64,000 nt of DNA from Prevotella sp. Lineage in GTDB: Bacteria; Bacteroidota; Bacteroidia; Bacteroidales; Bacteroidaceae. This document shows, piece by piece, positions 8,944 to 17,879 of this stretch. Under the pieces are notes generated by a model. That model worked only from the letters and a program-made list of their open reading frames with translations, had not been told where the DNA came from and ran no database searches. The position numbers and the translations under genes are program-made. Location: assembly GCA_021636625.1 (NCBI GenBank), contig JAJWLX010000005.1, positions 1-64,000 on the forward strand, in the 5' to 3' direction. Position 1 is the stretch's first letter. Each line of letters begins with the position of its first letter.

Positions 8944-10398
8944 TTATTCTTCCTCAGAGATGGTATCCTTCACAAACTTCTTGAATCCTCTCATGAACTT
9001 GTGAACGAGGCTGTTCTCTTTTCTGCGTTTTGCTTCTTCCTCTGCTTCCTTTTCTGCCAGGAGTCTTGCCTCTTCCTCTTCCTGTTCTCTCTTGCGTCGA
9101 GCCTCTTCTTCAGCCTTCTGCTTTTCTGCTGCAGTCAATACCACGCCGGTGCCTACGGTTTCGTTCGGGTTGCGAGGAGTCTTGTGAGCCTCTGCACCTG
9201 TTCCTGTTGTAGGACGGTTGTCGAGGTTGTCGAAGAGATCGTTGTTGAATTCGCTGCCTGCGCAGTTCATGTCGCCCTTAGCCAAGAGTCCCAATACGGT
9301 ATTCATCATACCTGTATGATTGGTGATCTTAGGATCCTTAGAGTTGATGGTCTGTGTAACAAACTTCGCGATGCGTACCTTGTCGATATGGGTATGAGTC
9401 TTGAATACCTTATCGATTTCAGGCATATTGCTTCCACCGCCAGTGAGGATGATACCACCCATCAGCTTGTCTGAGAATTCTACTGGTACCTGGAACCAGG
9501 CGTTTTCTACGATTTCCTCTACGCGAGCCTCTACAATCTCGATAAACTTCTTGCTCTCTATGGTTCTGTCCTTATCAACAGAGTAGTTGAGTGTTGGATC
9601 AATATTGCTGATATCTGTGTAAGCCTTTGCATATTTCAGCTTCATCTTTTCAGCATCAGCATCCTCGAGCTGGAGGCAAGTCAAGTCCTTGGTGATGTTG
9701 TTACCACCCAATGGGATGACAGAGAGATGGCGCAGGATACCCTTGTAGTAAACGGATACGGTAGTGGTATCAGCACCCAGGTCAACGAGCATACATCCGG
9801 CTCTCTTCTCAGAGTCGGTCAATACGCTGTCAGCCATAGCCAATGGTGCGAGATACATCTCTGCAATCGAGATATTTGCATTCTCGAAGCAGGTATTGAT
9901 ATTATTGTAGAAGTTCTTGCGCCAAAGGATATTCAGGAAGATACCCTCCAGATGGCTGCACTGTATGCCTACAGGGTCTATCTGGTACTGGTTGTCTATC
10001 TTGTATTCCTGTGTTGCAGCGTCAAGAATTTCTTGGTCTGGATAAGTCATGTTGCGGTTGATGTCCATCAGCTCATTAATCATATCCTGCGAGATGATAG
10101 ATGCGCCTGGTAGATCTTTCACGATGACGTTCTTGAGGCTTCTGATAGATCTGCCTCCAACACCCACGTAAACCTGGGTAATATCCTGTTTGAGGGAGTT
10201 CTTCAACTTCTTGATGATGCTAGTGAGGCACTGGCATGTTTTGTCGATGTTATAGATAACACCCTTTCTGATACAAGAAGACGAGTTTTCCTCGACGGTA
10301 GCCAGCACGGTGATGCTGCCGTCTAAATTCTTCTGACCAGCTATACCTGTCATCTTAGATGAGCCAAGCTCGATAGCTACAATAAATTCCTTTGGCAT
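8944..10398 (-). CDS. ftsA: Cell division protein FtsA
   Basis: 484 residues. FtsA is the actin-like ATPase that tethers FtsZ to the membrane. Actin-fold motifs are visible: FIVAIELGSSKM at the start, CMLVDLGADTTTVSVY in the middle (phosphate loop), and GIILTGGGSNMPEID (adenosine loop). Compared with E. coli FtsA it carries a C-terminal extension rich in Glu/Ala/Arg that looks like a coiled coil. It ends with VHKFMRGFKKFVKDTISEEE, a likely amphipathic membrane-targeting helix. It sits between ftsQ and ftsZ. Confidence 0.95.
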   Translation of the reverse strand: MPKEFIVAIELGSSKMTGIAGQKNLDGSITVLATVEENSSSCIRKGVIYNIDKTCQCLTSIIKKLKNSLKQDITQVYVGVGGRSIRSLKNVIVKDLPGASIISQDMINELMDINRNMTYPDQEILDAATQEYKIDNQYQIDPVGIQCSHLEGIFLNILWRKNFYNNINTCFENANISIAEMYLAPLAMADSVLTDSEKRAGCMLVDLGADTTTVSVYYKGILRHLSVIPLGGNNITKDLTCLQLEDADAEKMKLKYAKAYTDISNIDPTLNYSVDKDRTIESKKFIEIVEARVEEIVENAWFQVPVEFSDKLMGGIILTGGGSNMPEIDKVFKTHTHIDKVRIAKFVTQTINSKDPKITNHTGMMNTVLGLLAKGDMNCAGSEFNNDLFDNLDNRPTTGTGAEAHKTPRNPNETVGTGVVLTAAEKQKAEEEARRKREQEEEEARLLAEKEAEEEAKRRKENSLVHKFMRGFKKFVKDTISEEE

Positions 10399-10437
10399 AG
10401 TCTTTATATATTATCTTTTTCTGTTTCAATTATAAAA

Positions 10438-11232
10438 TTAGCTGTTATGATGCTTTGTGCAAATTATCTGGTTGTCAAACTCAATGTTGATGTATGAGTA
10501 TTTGTTCCAGCCAGCTTGCGAGAGACCATATTTGTAGAACTTTTCCAGACGGTCCATCTTCTTGTTGATGAAGTCTTCTACATCTTGCTCTCTTTTGCTG
10601 ATGATATTGCTTTCCGGCAGGTTACCTATATATATAATGTGGTTTCCTACTCGTGGCACCAGTTCAATGCCCCTGTCGGGCAGTACGTTGATCTGCTCTA
10701 TCTGATTTCTCCAAAGATTGTTCTTCATCAGGGTCTTGCTTACCAGCGATATGTATTTCTGGGCAAACCATTTGTTGATATTGCCTGTGGCGATGATGAT
10801 ATCGCTCGTATAGTTGGTGTTGGGCATTACCTGATAATGATCATCTATATAGTAGTCCTCGTTGTTGATGCTCTTGATTCTCACAATTGGCATACGCTGG
10901 GTGAGGTAGATATCCACCAGTCCGTCTTGCGTCTTGTAGCATTCTGCGGTCTTCACGAAGGGACTGGTCTTTAAGGTTTCCTCTATCTTCCTGGCGTTCA
11001 CGTTGCTCAGCGGTTTCTCCAGAGGATAGAGCTTTTTAATCTCCAGTCTCTTCTTGATTTCCTTTGCATTCAGAAAACCGTTGGTCATCTCATCCTCGAT
11101 GTTGATGTTCACCTTGGTGCATAGCATTCCCTTTTCATCAGGTTGGTTAAACTTGGTGAAAGCGAATCCCAGATAGGTTGCCAGTGCAACATCCAGGGTG
11201 ATGAGTAGGGTTTTCTGCCAATTGATATGCAT
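10438..11232 (-). CDS. ftsQ: Cell division protein FtsQ/DivIB
   Basis: 264 residues with one N-terminal membrane segment (LLITLDVALATYLGFAF) and a periplasmic part. The POTRA-like region follows (CTKVNINIEDE ... AKEIKKRLEI), then the FtsQ beta domain (AECYKTQDGLVDIYLTQRMP). FtsQ bridges early and late division proteins. Assignment rests on these features and on its place between murC and ftsA, where Bacteroidetes keep ftsQ. It is sequence-divergent from proteobacterial FtsQ. Confidence 0.85.
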   Translation of the reverse strand: MHINWQKTLLITLDVALATYLGFAFTKFNQPDEKGMLCTKVNINIEDEMTNGFLNAKEIKKRLEIKKLYPLEKPLSNVNARKIEETLKTSPFVKTAECYKTQDGLVDIYLTQRMPIVRIKSINNEDYYIDDHYQVMPNTNYTSDIIIATGNINKWFAQKYISLVSKTLMKNNLWRNQIEQINVLPDRGIELVPRVGNHIIYIGNLPESNIISKREQDVEDFINKKMDRLEKFYKYGLSQAGWNKYSYINIEFDNQIICTKHHNS

Positions 11233-11276
11233 TGATTACTTTCTTCTTGTTTGGATAAGCCCCTGTCTCCGGGGGC

Positions 11277-12653
11277 TTATTTTGATTCTAGAATCTTTGT
11301 GATCTCTGGAACGTAGTTGTCCAGATCGCCAGCTCCCAGAATGACGAGTACGTCGAAGTCACGGCTCTTCACCAGGTCGAGTACGTCTTCCTTGTGAATC
11401 ATGCTCTTCTCAACGCCTGATTTCAGGTTGTCGTAGATGAGCTTGGAGGTAACTCCCGGGATAGGCTGCTCGCGAGCAGGATAGATATCGCAGAGGATGA
11501 CTTCATCGAGGAGACTCAGACTGTTGGCAAAGTCCTTGTAGAAATCACGGGTGCGGGTGTAGAGGTGAGGCTGGAAGATGGCTGTAATCTTGCGATCTTT
11601 GTAAAGCTCACGAATACTCTTTGCACTCTGATAAATCTCTTTTGGATGATGAGCGTAGTCGGATAGGAATACGAGCTTGTCGTTCTTGATCTTGAAGTCG
11701 AAGCGGCGGTCCACGCCTCCGTATGTCTTCATTCCGTTGCGAAGCTCATCGGCTGTACAGCCATTCAGCTGTGCCATTGCCATTGCAGCTACACCGTTTG
11801 TGATGTTGATTGGCACTGGCTGTCCGAGCTCTACGCCTGTCACGTTCTCGATAGGAGAGATGAAGTCGAATGTGATTCCGCCATTCTCTATCTTGATGTT
11901 TTCAGCGTGGAAGTCTCCTTCGTCCTGGCTGTATTCGTATATCTTGACGCCGTCCTGTACGTGTTGCTTCATCTCCAGGTCTTTGTGGATGATGAGCGCA
12001 CCGCCCGGCTGGATCAATTCTGTGTAGTGACGGAAGCTTTCGAGATAAGCCTCCTTGGTACCATAGATGTCGAGGTGATCAGGATCTGTAGATGTGATGA
12101 CGCTCATCCATGGGCGCAACCAGTGAAAACTGCGGTCAAACTCATCAGCCTCGATGACTACGAAGTCGCTCTTGTCTGAGAGAATGTAGTTGGTGCCATA
12201 GTTCTTGGAGATTCCTCCGAGGAAGGCATTGCAGTCGAGATGGCTCTGGTGCATGATGTGAGCACACATGGTAGAAGTAGAAGTCTTGCCGTGTGTACCT
12301 GCCACGCACAGTCCCTTGTGGGTGCGGGTCAGAGTGCCCAGAACCTGTGCACGCTTCTCGATGGTGAATCCATTCTCGCGGAAGTAAACCAGCTCCTTGT
12401 GCTCAGCAGGGATGGCTGGTGTATAGACAACCAGCGTGTTCTTGGCATCCTTGCAAGCCTCAGGGATGAGATCTACATTCTCTTCGTAGTGGATGAGCAT
12501 TCCTTCTTTTTCCAACTCATGAGTGAGATTAGAAGGAGTTTTGTCGTATCCGGCTACAACCAACTTCTTGCTGAGGAAGTATCTGGCGATGGCGCTCATA
12601 CCGATGCCGCCAGCACCTACAAAATAAACTGCTTTAATATCCTTGATTTCCAT
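11277..12653 (-). CDS. murC: UDP-N-acetylmuramate--L-alanine ligase
   Basis: 458 residues. MurC adds L-alanine to UDP-MurNAc in the cytoplasm. Domains in order: the Rossmann N-terminus (YFVGAGGIGMSAIARYF), the ATP loop VAGTHGKTSTSTM near residue 115, a central domain with ITSTDPDHLDIYG, and the C-terminal domain with DYAHHPKEI and FQPHLYTRTRDF. The first base of its ATG overlaps the last base of the murG stop, so the two are likely translated together. Confidence 0.96.
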   Translation of the reverse strand: MEIKDIKAVYFVGAGGIGMSAIARYFLSKKLVVAGYDKTPSNLTHELEKEGMLIHYEENVDLIPEACKDAKNTLVVYTPAIPAEHKELVYFRENGFTIEKRAQVLGTLTRTHKGLCVAGTHGKTSTSTMCAHIMHQSHLDCNAFLGGISKNYGTNYILSDKSDFVVIEADEFDRSFHWLRPWMSVITSTDPDHLDIYGTKEAYLESFRHYTELIQPGGALIIHKDLEMKQHVQDGVKIYEYSQDEGDFHAENIKIENGGITFDFISPIENVTGVELGQPVPINITNGVAAMAMAQLNGCTADELRNGMKTYGGVDRRFDFKIKNDKLVFLSDYAHHPKEIYQSAKSIRELYKDRKITAIFQPHLYTRTRDFYKDFANSLSLLDEVILCDIYPAREQPIPGVTSKLIYDNLKSGVEKSMIHKEDVLDLVKSRDFDVLVILGAGDLDNYVPEITKILESK

Positions 12654-13759
12654 TATCTTGTTGCTAATTTGATTACTTCGTCGGCGATGACGTCGGCTGA
12701 GTTCTTTAATCCTAATTTCTTGATGTTCTCACAGAGCGAGTTGAGTTTATCCTCGTTCTTGACGGTGTTGATGGCTTTCTGGAGCAATTCGTTTGGCGCA
12801 TCAGCATCTTTCACGTAGATGGCTGCATCCTTGTTTACCAGTGCCATGGCATTCTTGGTCTGATGGTCTTCTGCCACGTTAGGGCTTGGGACGAGGATGA
12901 CAGGCTTTCCGATGAGGCAGAACTCACTGATACTGCTGGCTCCGGCACGGCTGATCACGAGGTCGGCAGCCTTGTAAGCTGCGCCCATGTCGCTGATGAA
13001 GTCGGTAACCTTGAGCATTGGCAGTTCCTTGCCCTTGAGTTGCTCCATGATGGCTGCGTTGTAGTACTTACCTGTCTGCCAGATAAACTGCACGCCGCTT
13101 TCCTTCACGAGGTCGAGGTGCTGAAGCACGCTCTCGTTGATGGTTCTTGCACCGAGGCTTCCGCCCACGAGCAGGATGGTTTTCTTGTCAGGGTCGAGAC
13201 CGAACTGCTTTCGTGCCTCTTCCTTGGTGAGGGTAGTCTCCAATACGTTCTGTCGTACAGGGTTTCCCGTCATAATGATTTTGTCGGCAGGGAAGAAACG
13301 TTCCATTCCTTCGTAAGCCACGCATATCTTTTCAGCCTTCTTTGCCAGGAGCTTGTTGGTCACACCTGCGTATGAGTTCTGTTCCTGGATGAGGCATGGA
13401 ATACCTTTGCTAGCACAAACGTTGAGTGTAGGACCGCTGGCGTATCCGCCCACACCTACAGCAGCCATTGGCTTGAAATTCTTGATGATGCTCTTGGCCA
13501 TATGCTGGCTCTTCCATATCTTGAAGAGAACAGCGATGTTCTTGAGCAGATGCTTTCTGTCGAAACCGCAGATAGGCAATCCTTTGATTTCATAACCAGC
13601 TGCAGGAACACGCTGCATTTCCATTCTGCCGAGTGCTCCAACAAACAATATTTTGGCATCAGGGCGCTTTGCCTTGATGGCGTTTGCGATGGATACGGCA
13701 GGGAATATATGACCGCCTGTACCGCCTCCACTTATGATAATTCTCAGTTCATTATTCAT
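12653..13759 (-). CDS. murG: Undecaprenyl-PP-MurNAc-pentapeptide GlcNAc transferase
   Basis: 368 residues. MurG is the peripheral membrane GT28 glycosyltransferase that turns lipid I into lipid II. The glycine loops are clear: ISGGGTGGHIFPAVSIANAI at the start and GVGGYASGPTL near residue 100, then VGGSLGARTINESV and the UDP-GlcNAc region (VISRAGASSISEFCLIGKP). It overlaps murC by one base. A promoter-like element lies 43 bases upstream, so transcription may restart here inside the cluster. Confidence 0.96.
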   Translation of the reverse strand: MNNELRIIISGGGTGGHIFPAVSIANAIKAKRPDAKILFVGALGRMEMQRVPAAGYEIKGLPICGFDRKHLLKNIAVLFKIWKSQHMAKSIIKNFKPMAAVGVGGYASGPTLNVCASKGIPCLIQEQNSYAGVTNKLLAKKAEKICVAYEGMERFFPADKIIMTGNPVRQNVLETTLTKEEARKQFGLDPDKKTILLVGGSLGARTINESVLQHLDLVKESGVQFIWQTGKYYNAAIMEQLKGKELPMLKVTDFISDMGAAYKAADLVISRAGASSISEFCLIGKPVILVPSPNVAEDHQTKNAMALVNKDAAIYVKDADAPNELLQKAINTVKNEDKLNSLCENIKKLGLKNSADVIADEVIKLATR

Positions 13760-13801
13760 AATCCATTCTTGTTTACGACCCGAGGGTCAACAATTTTCAC
13801 G

Positions 13802-13809
13802 CAAAGGTA
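13802..13809 (-). promoter_or_regulatory. Possible internal dcw promoter before murG
   Basis: Minus-strand TACCTTTG fits TAnnTTTG. It lies in the 103-base gap between ftsW and murG, the widest gap in the cluster, 43 bases before the murG start. Confidence 0.5.
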
Positions 13810-13862
13810 AGCAAAAAAATCCATTTAATGGCATTTTTTACCTTATTTATAATACTCTTTTG

Positions 13863-15140
13863 TTATGCAGCAGCAAATTTGTCAAAATTTGCTTCGTTTT
13901 GAGGCAAATCTTTCTTTTTTGCGGTTCTACTGATGCTTAAGATGATGCCCAGGTAGAGACAGTTGATGATGGTTGAGGTTCCACCTCGGCTGATGAGCGG
14001 AAGTGGCTGACCAGTAACCGGTGCCAAGCCCACAGCTACAGCCATGTTGAACAGTGCCTGGATAACCAGCATGATGGCAAGTCCCATGCACAGGAATGCT
14101 GGGAATGTGTTCTCACACCGGTTGGCGATTCGTCCGGCTCTGAAGAGCAGAATGATGTAGAGGAATGCCACAAAGAAGGCACCCCACAGTCCCATTTCCT
14201 CGATGATGATGGCGTAGATGAAGTCGGAGAATGCCTGAGAGAGGAAATCTCGTTCTACGGAGTTTCCCGGTCCCTTTCCCACGATATTCGATGAGGCGAT
14301 GGCGATGTTGGCATGCGCCACCTGCGCATCCTTATCCAGGTCCACGTCTTCCGGAGCCACTGGCTTGGAATTGATAAACTTGTCGATACGTGCTTTCCAG
14401 GTATCTGCTCGGTGGAACATCTTCTCTGCCATACCTGGTGCTTCTTCCTTCTCGTTGATGTTCTCTGTGAGCGTATTTTCCGGCTTGTTTCCTCCGTTTT
14501 CCTTGTCTTCACCCACGATCATGACGCCGGCGAAGACAACGCAGATAAATATCAAGACGCTGCCCACGAGTTTGCCTATCTGACTCATAGGTACTCTTCC
14601 GATGATCATCATGCATAAGATGGTGATGCACAGAAGCATGGCGGTGGATAAGTTCTCAAGTCCTATGAGGATGATAAACGGGCAGCAGGCCGTCAAGACA
14701 TACTTGAAGGCTCTCCGTTCTGCACCATTCTGCGTCTGCATTGCACTGAGAATCTGTGCCACTACCAGCACCACCGCTCCCTTGGCTATTTCCGAAGGCT
14801 GAAACTGGATGCCCACCAGGTTAATCCAGCGGGATGCACCATTGGTGGATTGTCCCGCTATCAAAACCCAGATGAGTAAGCCCAGAGATGGAAATATCAC
14901 AAAAGGAGTGACGATCTTGAAGTACTTACACTTAACCTTGAGCATACATATCATGGTGCCTAAGCCTAGAAAAAGGAGACCTATATGGCGTATTACCGGC
15001 GCCATATAGTTACCACTCTTGTACGACAAGGAGCTAGAGGCGGAATACACCTCTATGATGCTTATCATACAGAGAAAGAAGAAGACCATCCAGATGACCT
15101 TGTCTCCCTTGAATATGTTGCCTATGGTCTTATTGTTCAT
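13863..15140 (-). CDS. ftsW: Septal peptidoglycan glycosyltransferase FtsW
   Basis: 425 residues, a SEDS-family polytopic membrane protein that polymerises lipid II at the septum together with its partner penicillin-binding protein (FtsI, encoded in the same cluster). About ten hydrophobic segments are visible. The family motifs include QSTNGASRWINL, FQPSEIAKGA and the C-terminal GLAPVTGQPLPLISRGGTST. A large charged loop of about 70 residues (around VGEDKENGGNKPENT) occupies the usual long extracellular loop. Confidence 0.95.
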   Translation of the reverse strand: MNNKTIGNIFKGDKVIWMVFFFLCMISIIEVYSASSSLSYKSGNYMAPVIRHIGLLFLGLGTMICMLKVKCKYFKIVTPFVIFPSLGLLIWVLIAGQSTNGASRWINLVGIQFQPSEIAKGAVVLVVAQILSAMQTQNGAERRAFKYVLTACCPFIILIGLENLSTAMLLCITILCMMIIGRVPMSQIGKLVGSVLIFICVVFAGVMIVGEDKENGGNKPENTLTENINEKEEAPGMAEKMFHRADTWKARIDKFINSKPVAPEDVDLDKDAQVAHANIAIASSNIVGKGPGNSVERDFLSQAFSDFIYAIIIEEMGLWGAFFVAFLYIILLFRAGRIANRCENTFPAFLCMGLAIMLVIQALFNMAVAVGLAPVTGQPLPLISRGGTSTIINCLYLGIILSISRTAKKKDLPQNEANFDKFAAA

Positions 15141-15197
15141 TTCTTAACTGTCCTATCTCTAAAATTATTATCACTTAAGTTCTTGCCAAATGAAAAG

Positions 15198-16535
15198 TTA
15201 TTCACCGATGGCTCTTGCCAGGGCCTTGAACTGCTCGCCGCGGTCCTCCATGTTCTTGAAGAGGTCGAAGCTGGCGCAGCATGGGCTCAGCAATACGGTG
15301 TCGCCTGGCTTGGCCAGCTCCTGGCAGGCAGCCACGCAGTCTTTCATGCTGTGAGTGTCGCGAACAGGAATGCCCAGGGCGTCGAAGTTGTCGTGCAGCT
15401 TCTGGTTGTCGGCTCCGAGATATACGATACCTGCGCACTTCTCCTTTACCAGGTCCTTGATCTGGTTGTAATCGTTGCCCTTGTCCTTTCCGCCGATGAT
15501 GAGGATGGTAGGGGTTGTCATGCTCTCCAGAGCGTACCAGCAGGCATCCACATTGGTTGCCTTTGAGTCGTTTACATAGTAAACTCCCTGGAATTTGCCC
15601 ACCTTCTCCAGTCGGTGCTCTACGCCTGGGAAGTCGCTGAGGCCCTTGTGCAGGGTCTCGTGGTCAATGCCTACGATGTTGCAAGCCAGACCTGCAGCCA
15701 GGCTGTTGTAGATGTTGTGCTTGCCGCGCAGGCTCATGTCTGCCTGTGGCATCTCGAAGGCTGATGGGAAATTGAGCTTGTACTTGCCGTCCTCGATGAA
15801 GCCCACGCATCCTTCCTCGTTGAACTCTGAGAATGGGCAGAGGTGTGACTTGAGGTCATACTTCTCCAGTTCCTTCTTCACGATAGGATCGTCGTTCCAG
15901 AAGATGAAGCTGTCTTCCTCTGTCTGGTTCTGTGTGATGCGCATCTTGGCATCGGTATAGTTCTGCATCTTGAACTCGTAGCGGTCCAGGTGATCTGGAG
16001 TGATGTTGAGCAGGATTGCCACGTTGGCACGGAACTCGTACATGTTGTCGAGCTGGAAACTGCTCAGCTCGATGACGTAGTACTTATGCGGTATCTCTGC
16101 CACCTGCAGCGCCAGGCTCTTGCCAATGTTGCCTGCCAGTCCTACATCGTAGCCAGCCGACTTGATGATGTGATAGATCAGCGAAGTAGTGGTGGTCTTG
16201 CCATTGCTACCTGTGATGCAGATCATCTTGGCATCTGTATATCTGCCGGCAAATTCAATTTCGCTGATGATAGGAGTACCCTTAGCCATCAGTTTCTGAA
16301 CCATAGGGGCTTCCTTAGGAATGCCCGGGCTCTTGATGACTTCATCAGCGTCTAAGATTTTCTCTTCAGTATGATGTCCCTCTTCCCACTCAATGCCGTG
16401 GTCGTCCATCAACTTCTTGTAGTTGTCCTTGATCTTAGACATATCAGAGACAAAAACTTCGAATCCCTCTTTCTTCGCCAGCACGGCAGCACCTGCGCCA
16501 CTTTCGCCAGCTCCTAAAATTACAATTTTGCTCAT
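15198..16535 (-). CDS. murD: UDP-N-acetylmuramoyl-L-alanine--D-glutamate ligase
   Basis: 445 residues. MurD adds D-glutamate to UDP-MurNAc-L-Ala. Motifs: VILGAGESGAGAAVLAKK at the N-terminus, ITGSNGKTTTTSLIYHI (ATP loop) near residue 110, LNITPDHLDRY, HNIYNSLAAGLA, VNDSKATNVDACWYALES and ILIIGGKDKGNDY. Length and order are as expected. It lies between mraY and ftsW. Confidence 0.96.
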   Translation of the reverse strand: MSKIVILGAGESGAGAAVLAKKEGFEVFVSDMSKIKDNYKKLMDDHGIEWEEGHHTEEKILDADEVIKSPGIPKEAPMVQKLMAKGTPIISEIEFAGRYTDAKMICITGSNGKTTTTSLIYHIIKSAGYDVGLAGNIGKSLALQVAEIPHKYYVIELSSFQLDNMYEFRANVAILLNITPDHLDRYEFKMQNYTDAKMRITQNQTEEDSFIFWNDDPIVKKELEKYDLKSHLCPFSEFNEEGCVGFIEDGKYKLNFPSAFEMPQADMSLRGKHNIYNSLAAGLACNIVGIDHETLHKGLSDFPGVEHRLEKVGKFQGVYYVNDSKATNVDACWYALESMTTPTILIIGGKDKGNDYNQIKDLVKEKCAGIVYLGADNQKLHDNFDALGIPVRDTHSMKDCVAACQELAKPGDTVLLSPCCASFDLFKNMEDRGEQFKALARAIGE

Positions 16536-16576
16536 TGTTGTATCTTTATCTTGTCAGGCTGATAAGAGCCTTTGTT

Positions 16577-17845
16577 TTATCTAATCTTCAATGTGATGAT
16601 GGTGAGTGCTGCCAGGATGATGGTCACGATCCAGAAACGGATGGTAATCTTTGATTCGTGGTAGCAGTTGCGAGGCTTCTTCCACAGATACTTGCAGTCT
16701 GGATCCAGCTGGCTGTCCTGTGTACGGAAGTTGTCGTGGATAGGCGTGCGCTTGAAGATGCGCTGCTTGATGCCTCTGCGCTTGCCCAGCTTGTAGTAAT
16801 ATACCTGCATCATCACGCTAAGGCTCTCTACGAAGAAGATACCGCAGAGAATAGGCAACATCAGCTCCTTGTGGATGATGATGGCGCCCACGGCGATGAT
16901 ACCGCCGATGGTGAGAGAACCGGTATCGCCCATGAATACCTGTGCAGGGTAGGCGTTGTACCAGAGGAAGCCGATGAGGGCTCCGATAAAGGCACAGAAG
17001 AATACCACCAGCTCCTCGGAGCCAGGAATATACATGATGTTGAGGTAGGCGGCAAACTCGATGTGCGACGACACATACGCAAGAATGCCTAATGCCACAC
17101 CTATGATGGCGGAGTTTCCGGCACACATTCCATCCATTCCATCGTTGAGGTTGGCACCGTTGGAAACGGCAGTAACCACGAAGATGGTCATGATCACAAA
17201 GAGAATCCAGCCTGCAGCCACCTTGTGCTCACCGCAGAAGCTGGTGATGCTGGAGTAGTCGAGGTTATGCCCCTTGATGAAAGGTATGGTGGTTTTCAAC
17301 GACTTTCGTGCCTCTGCACGATGCTTTACCACCGTCTCCTGTCCCTGGCGTTCGATGGCGAGGTTCTCGTTCATCTTCACGTCTGGAGAAGCCCAGAGCA
17401 CCAGACCTACGATGAGGCCGATACCAACCTGTCCTACGATTTTGTATTTGCCCTTCAGTCCCTCTTTGTCGCGCTTGAAAATCTTGATGAAGTCATCCAT
17501 ACCACCGAGGAAACCAAGCCATACGGTAGTGATGATCATCAGGATCAGATAGATGTTGCGCAATCTGCCGAGCAGCAATACAGGTACGAGGATGGCCAGG
17601 ATGATGATGACGCCACCCATGGATGGGACACCGATCTTCTTTACGCCGAATGGGTCGATGCTGGCATCGCGCTGGGTCTCGGTAATCTGCTTGCTCTTGA
17701 GGTACTTGATGAACTTCTCGCCAAACCATGCTGAGATGACGAGTGATAAAATCAGTGCGAGCAGGGCACGGAATGAAATGTAACCCCACATGTGGGAACC
17801 TGTGATGCCCCACTGCTCCAGAAATCTAAAAAGATAGTATAACAT
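16577..17845 (-). CDS. mraY: Phospho-N-acetylmuramoyl-pentapeptide transferase
   Basis: 422 residues. MraY makes lipid I by moving phospho-MurNAc-pentapeptide to undecaprenyl phosphate in the inner membrane. About ten membrane segments are seen. Catalytic motifs are visible: MDDFIKIFKRDKEGL, SNGANLNDGMDGMCAG, and TPIHDNFR in the last cytoplasmic loop. It is longer than E. coli MraY (360 residues) because of a charged insert after VLWASPDV (ERQGQETVVKHRAEARKSL), a length usual in Bacteroidetes. Confidence 0.95.
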   Translation of the reverse strand: MLYYLFRFLEQWGITGSHMWGYISFRALLALILSLVISAWFGEKFIKYLKSKQITETQRDASIDPFGVKKIGVPSMGGVIIILAILVPVLLLGRLRNIYLILMIITTVWLGFLGGMDDFIKIFKRDKEGLKGKYKIVGQVGIGLIVGLVLWASPDVKMNENLAIERQGQETVVKHRAEARKSLKTTIPFIKGHNLDYSSITSFCGEHKVAAGWILFVIMTIFVVTAVSNGANLNDGMDGMCAGNSAIIGVALGILAYVSSHIEFAAYLNIMYIPGSEELVVFFCAFIGALIGFLWYNAYPAQVFMGDTGSLTIGGIIAVGAIIIHKELMLPILCGIFFVESLSVMMQVYYYKLGKRRGIKQRIFKRTPIHDNFRTQDSQLDPDCKYLWKKPRNCYHESKITIRFWIVTIILAALTIITLKIR

Positions 17846-17879
17846 TTTTCTTCTTCTCTTTTTCTATTAGATGATAATA

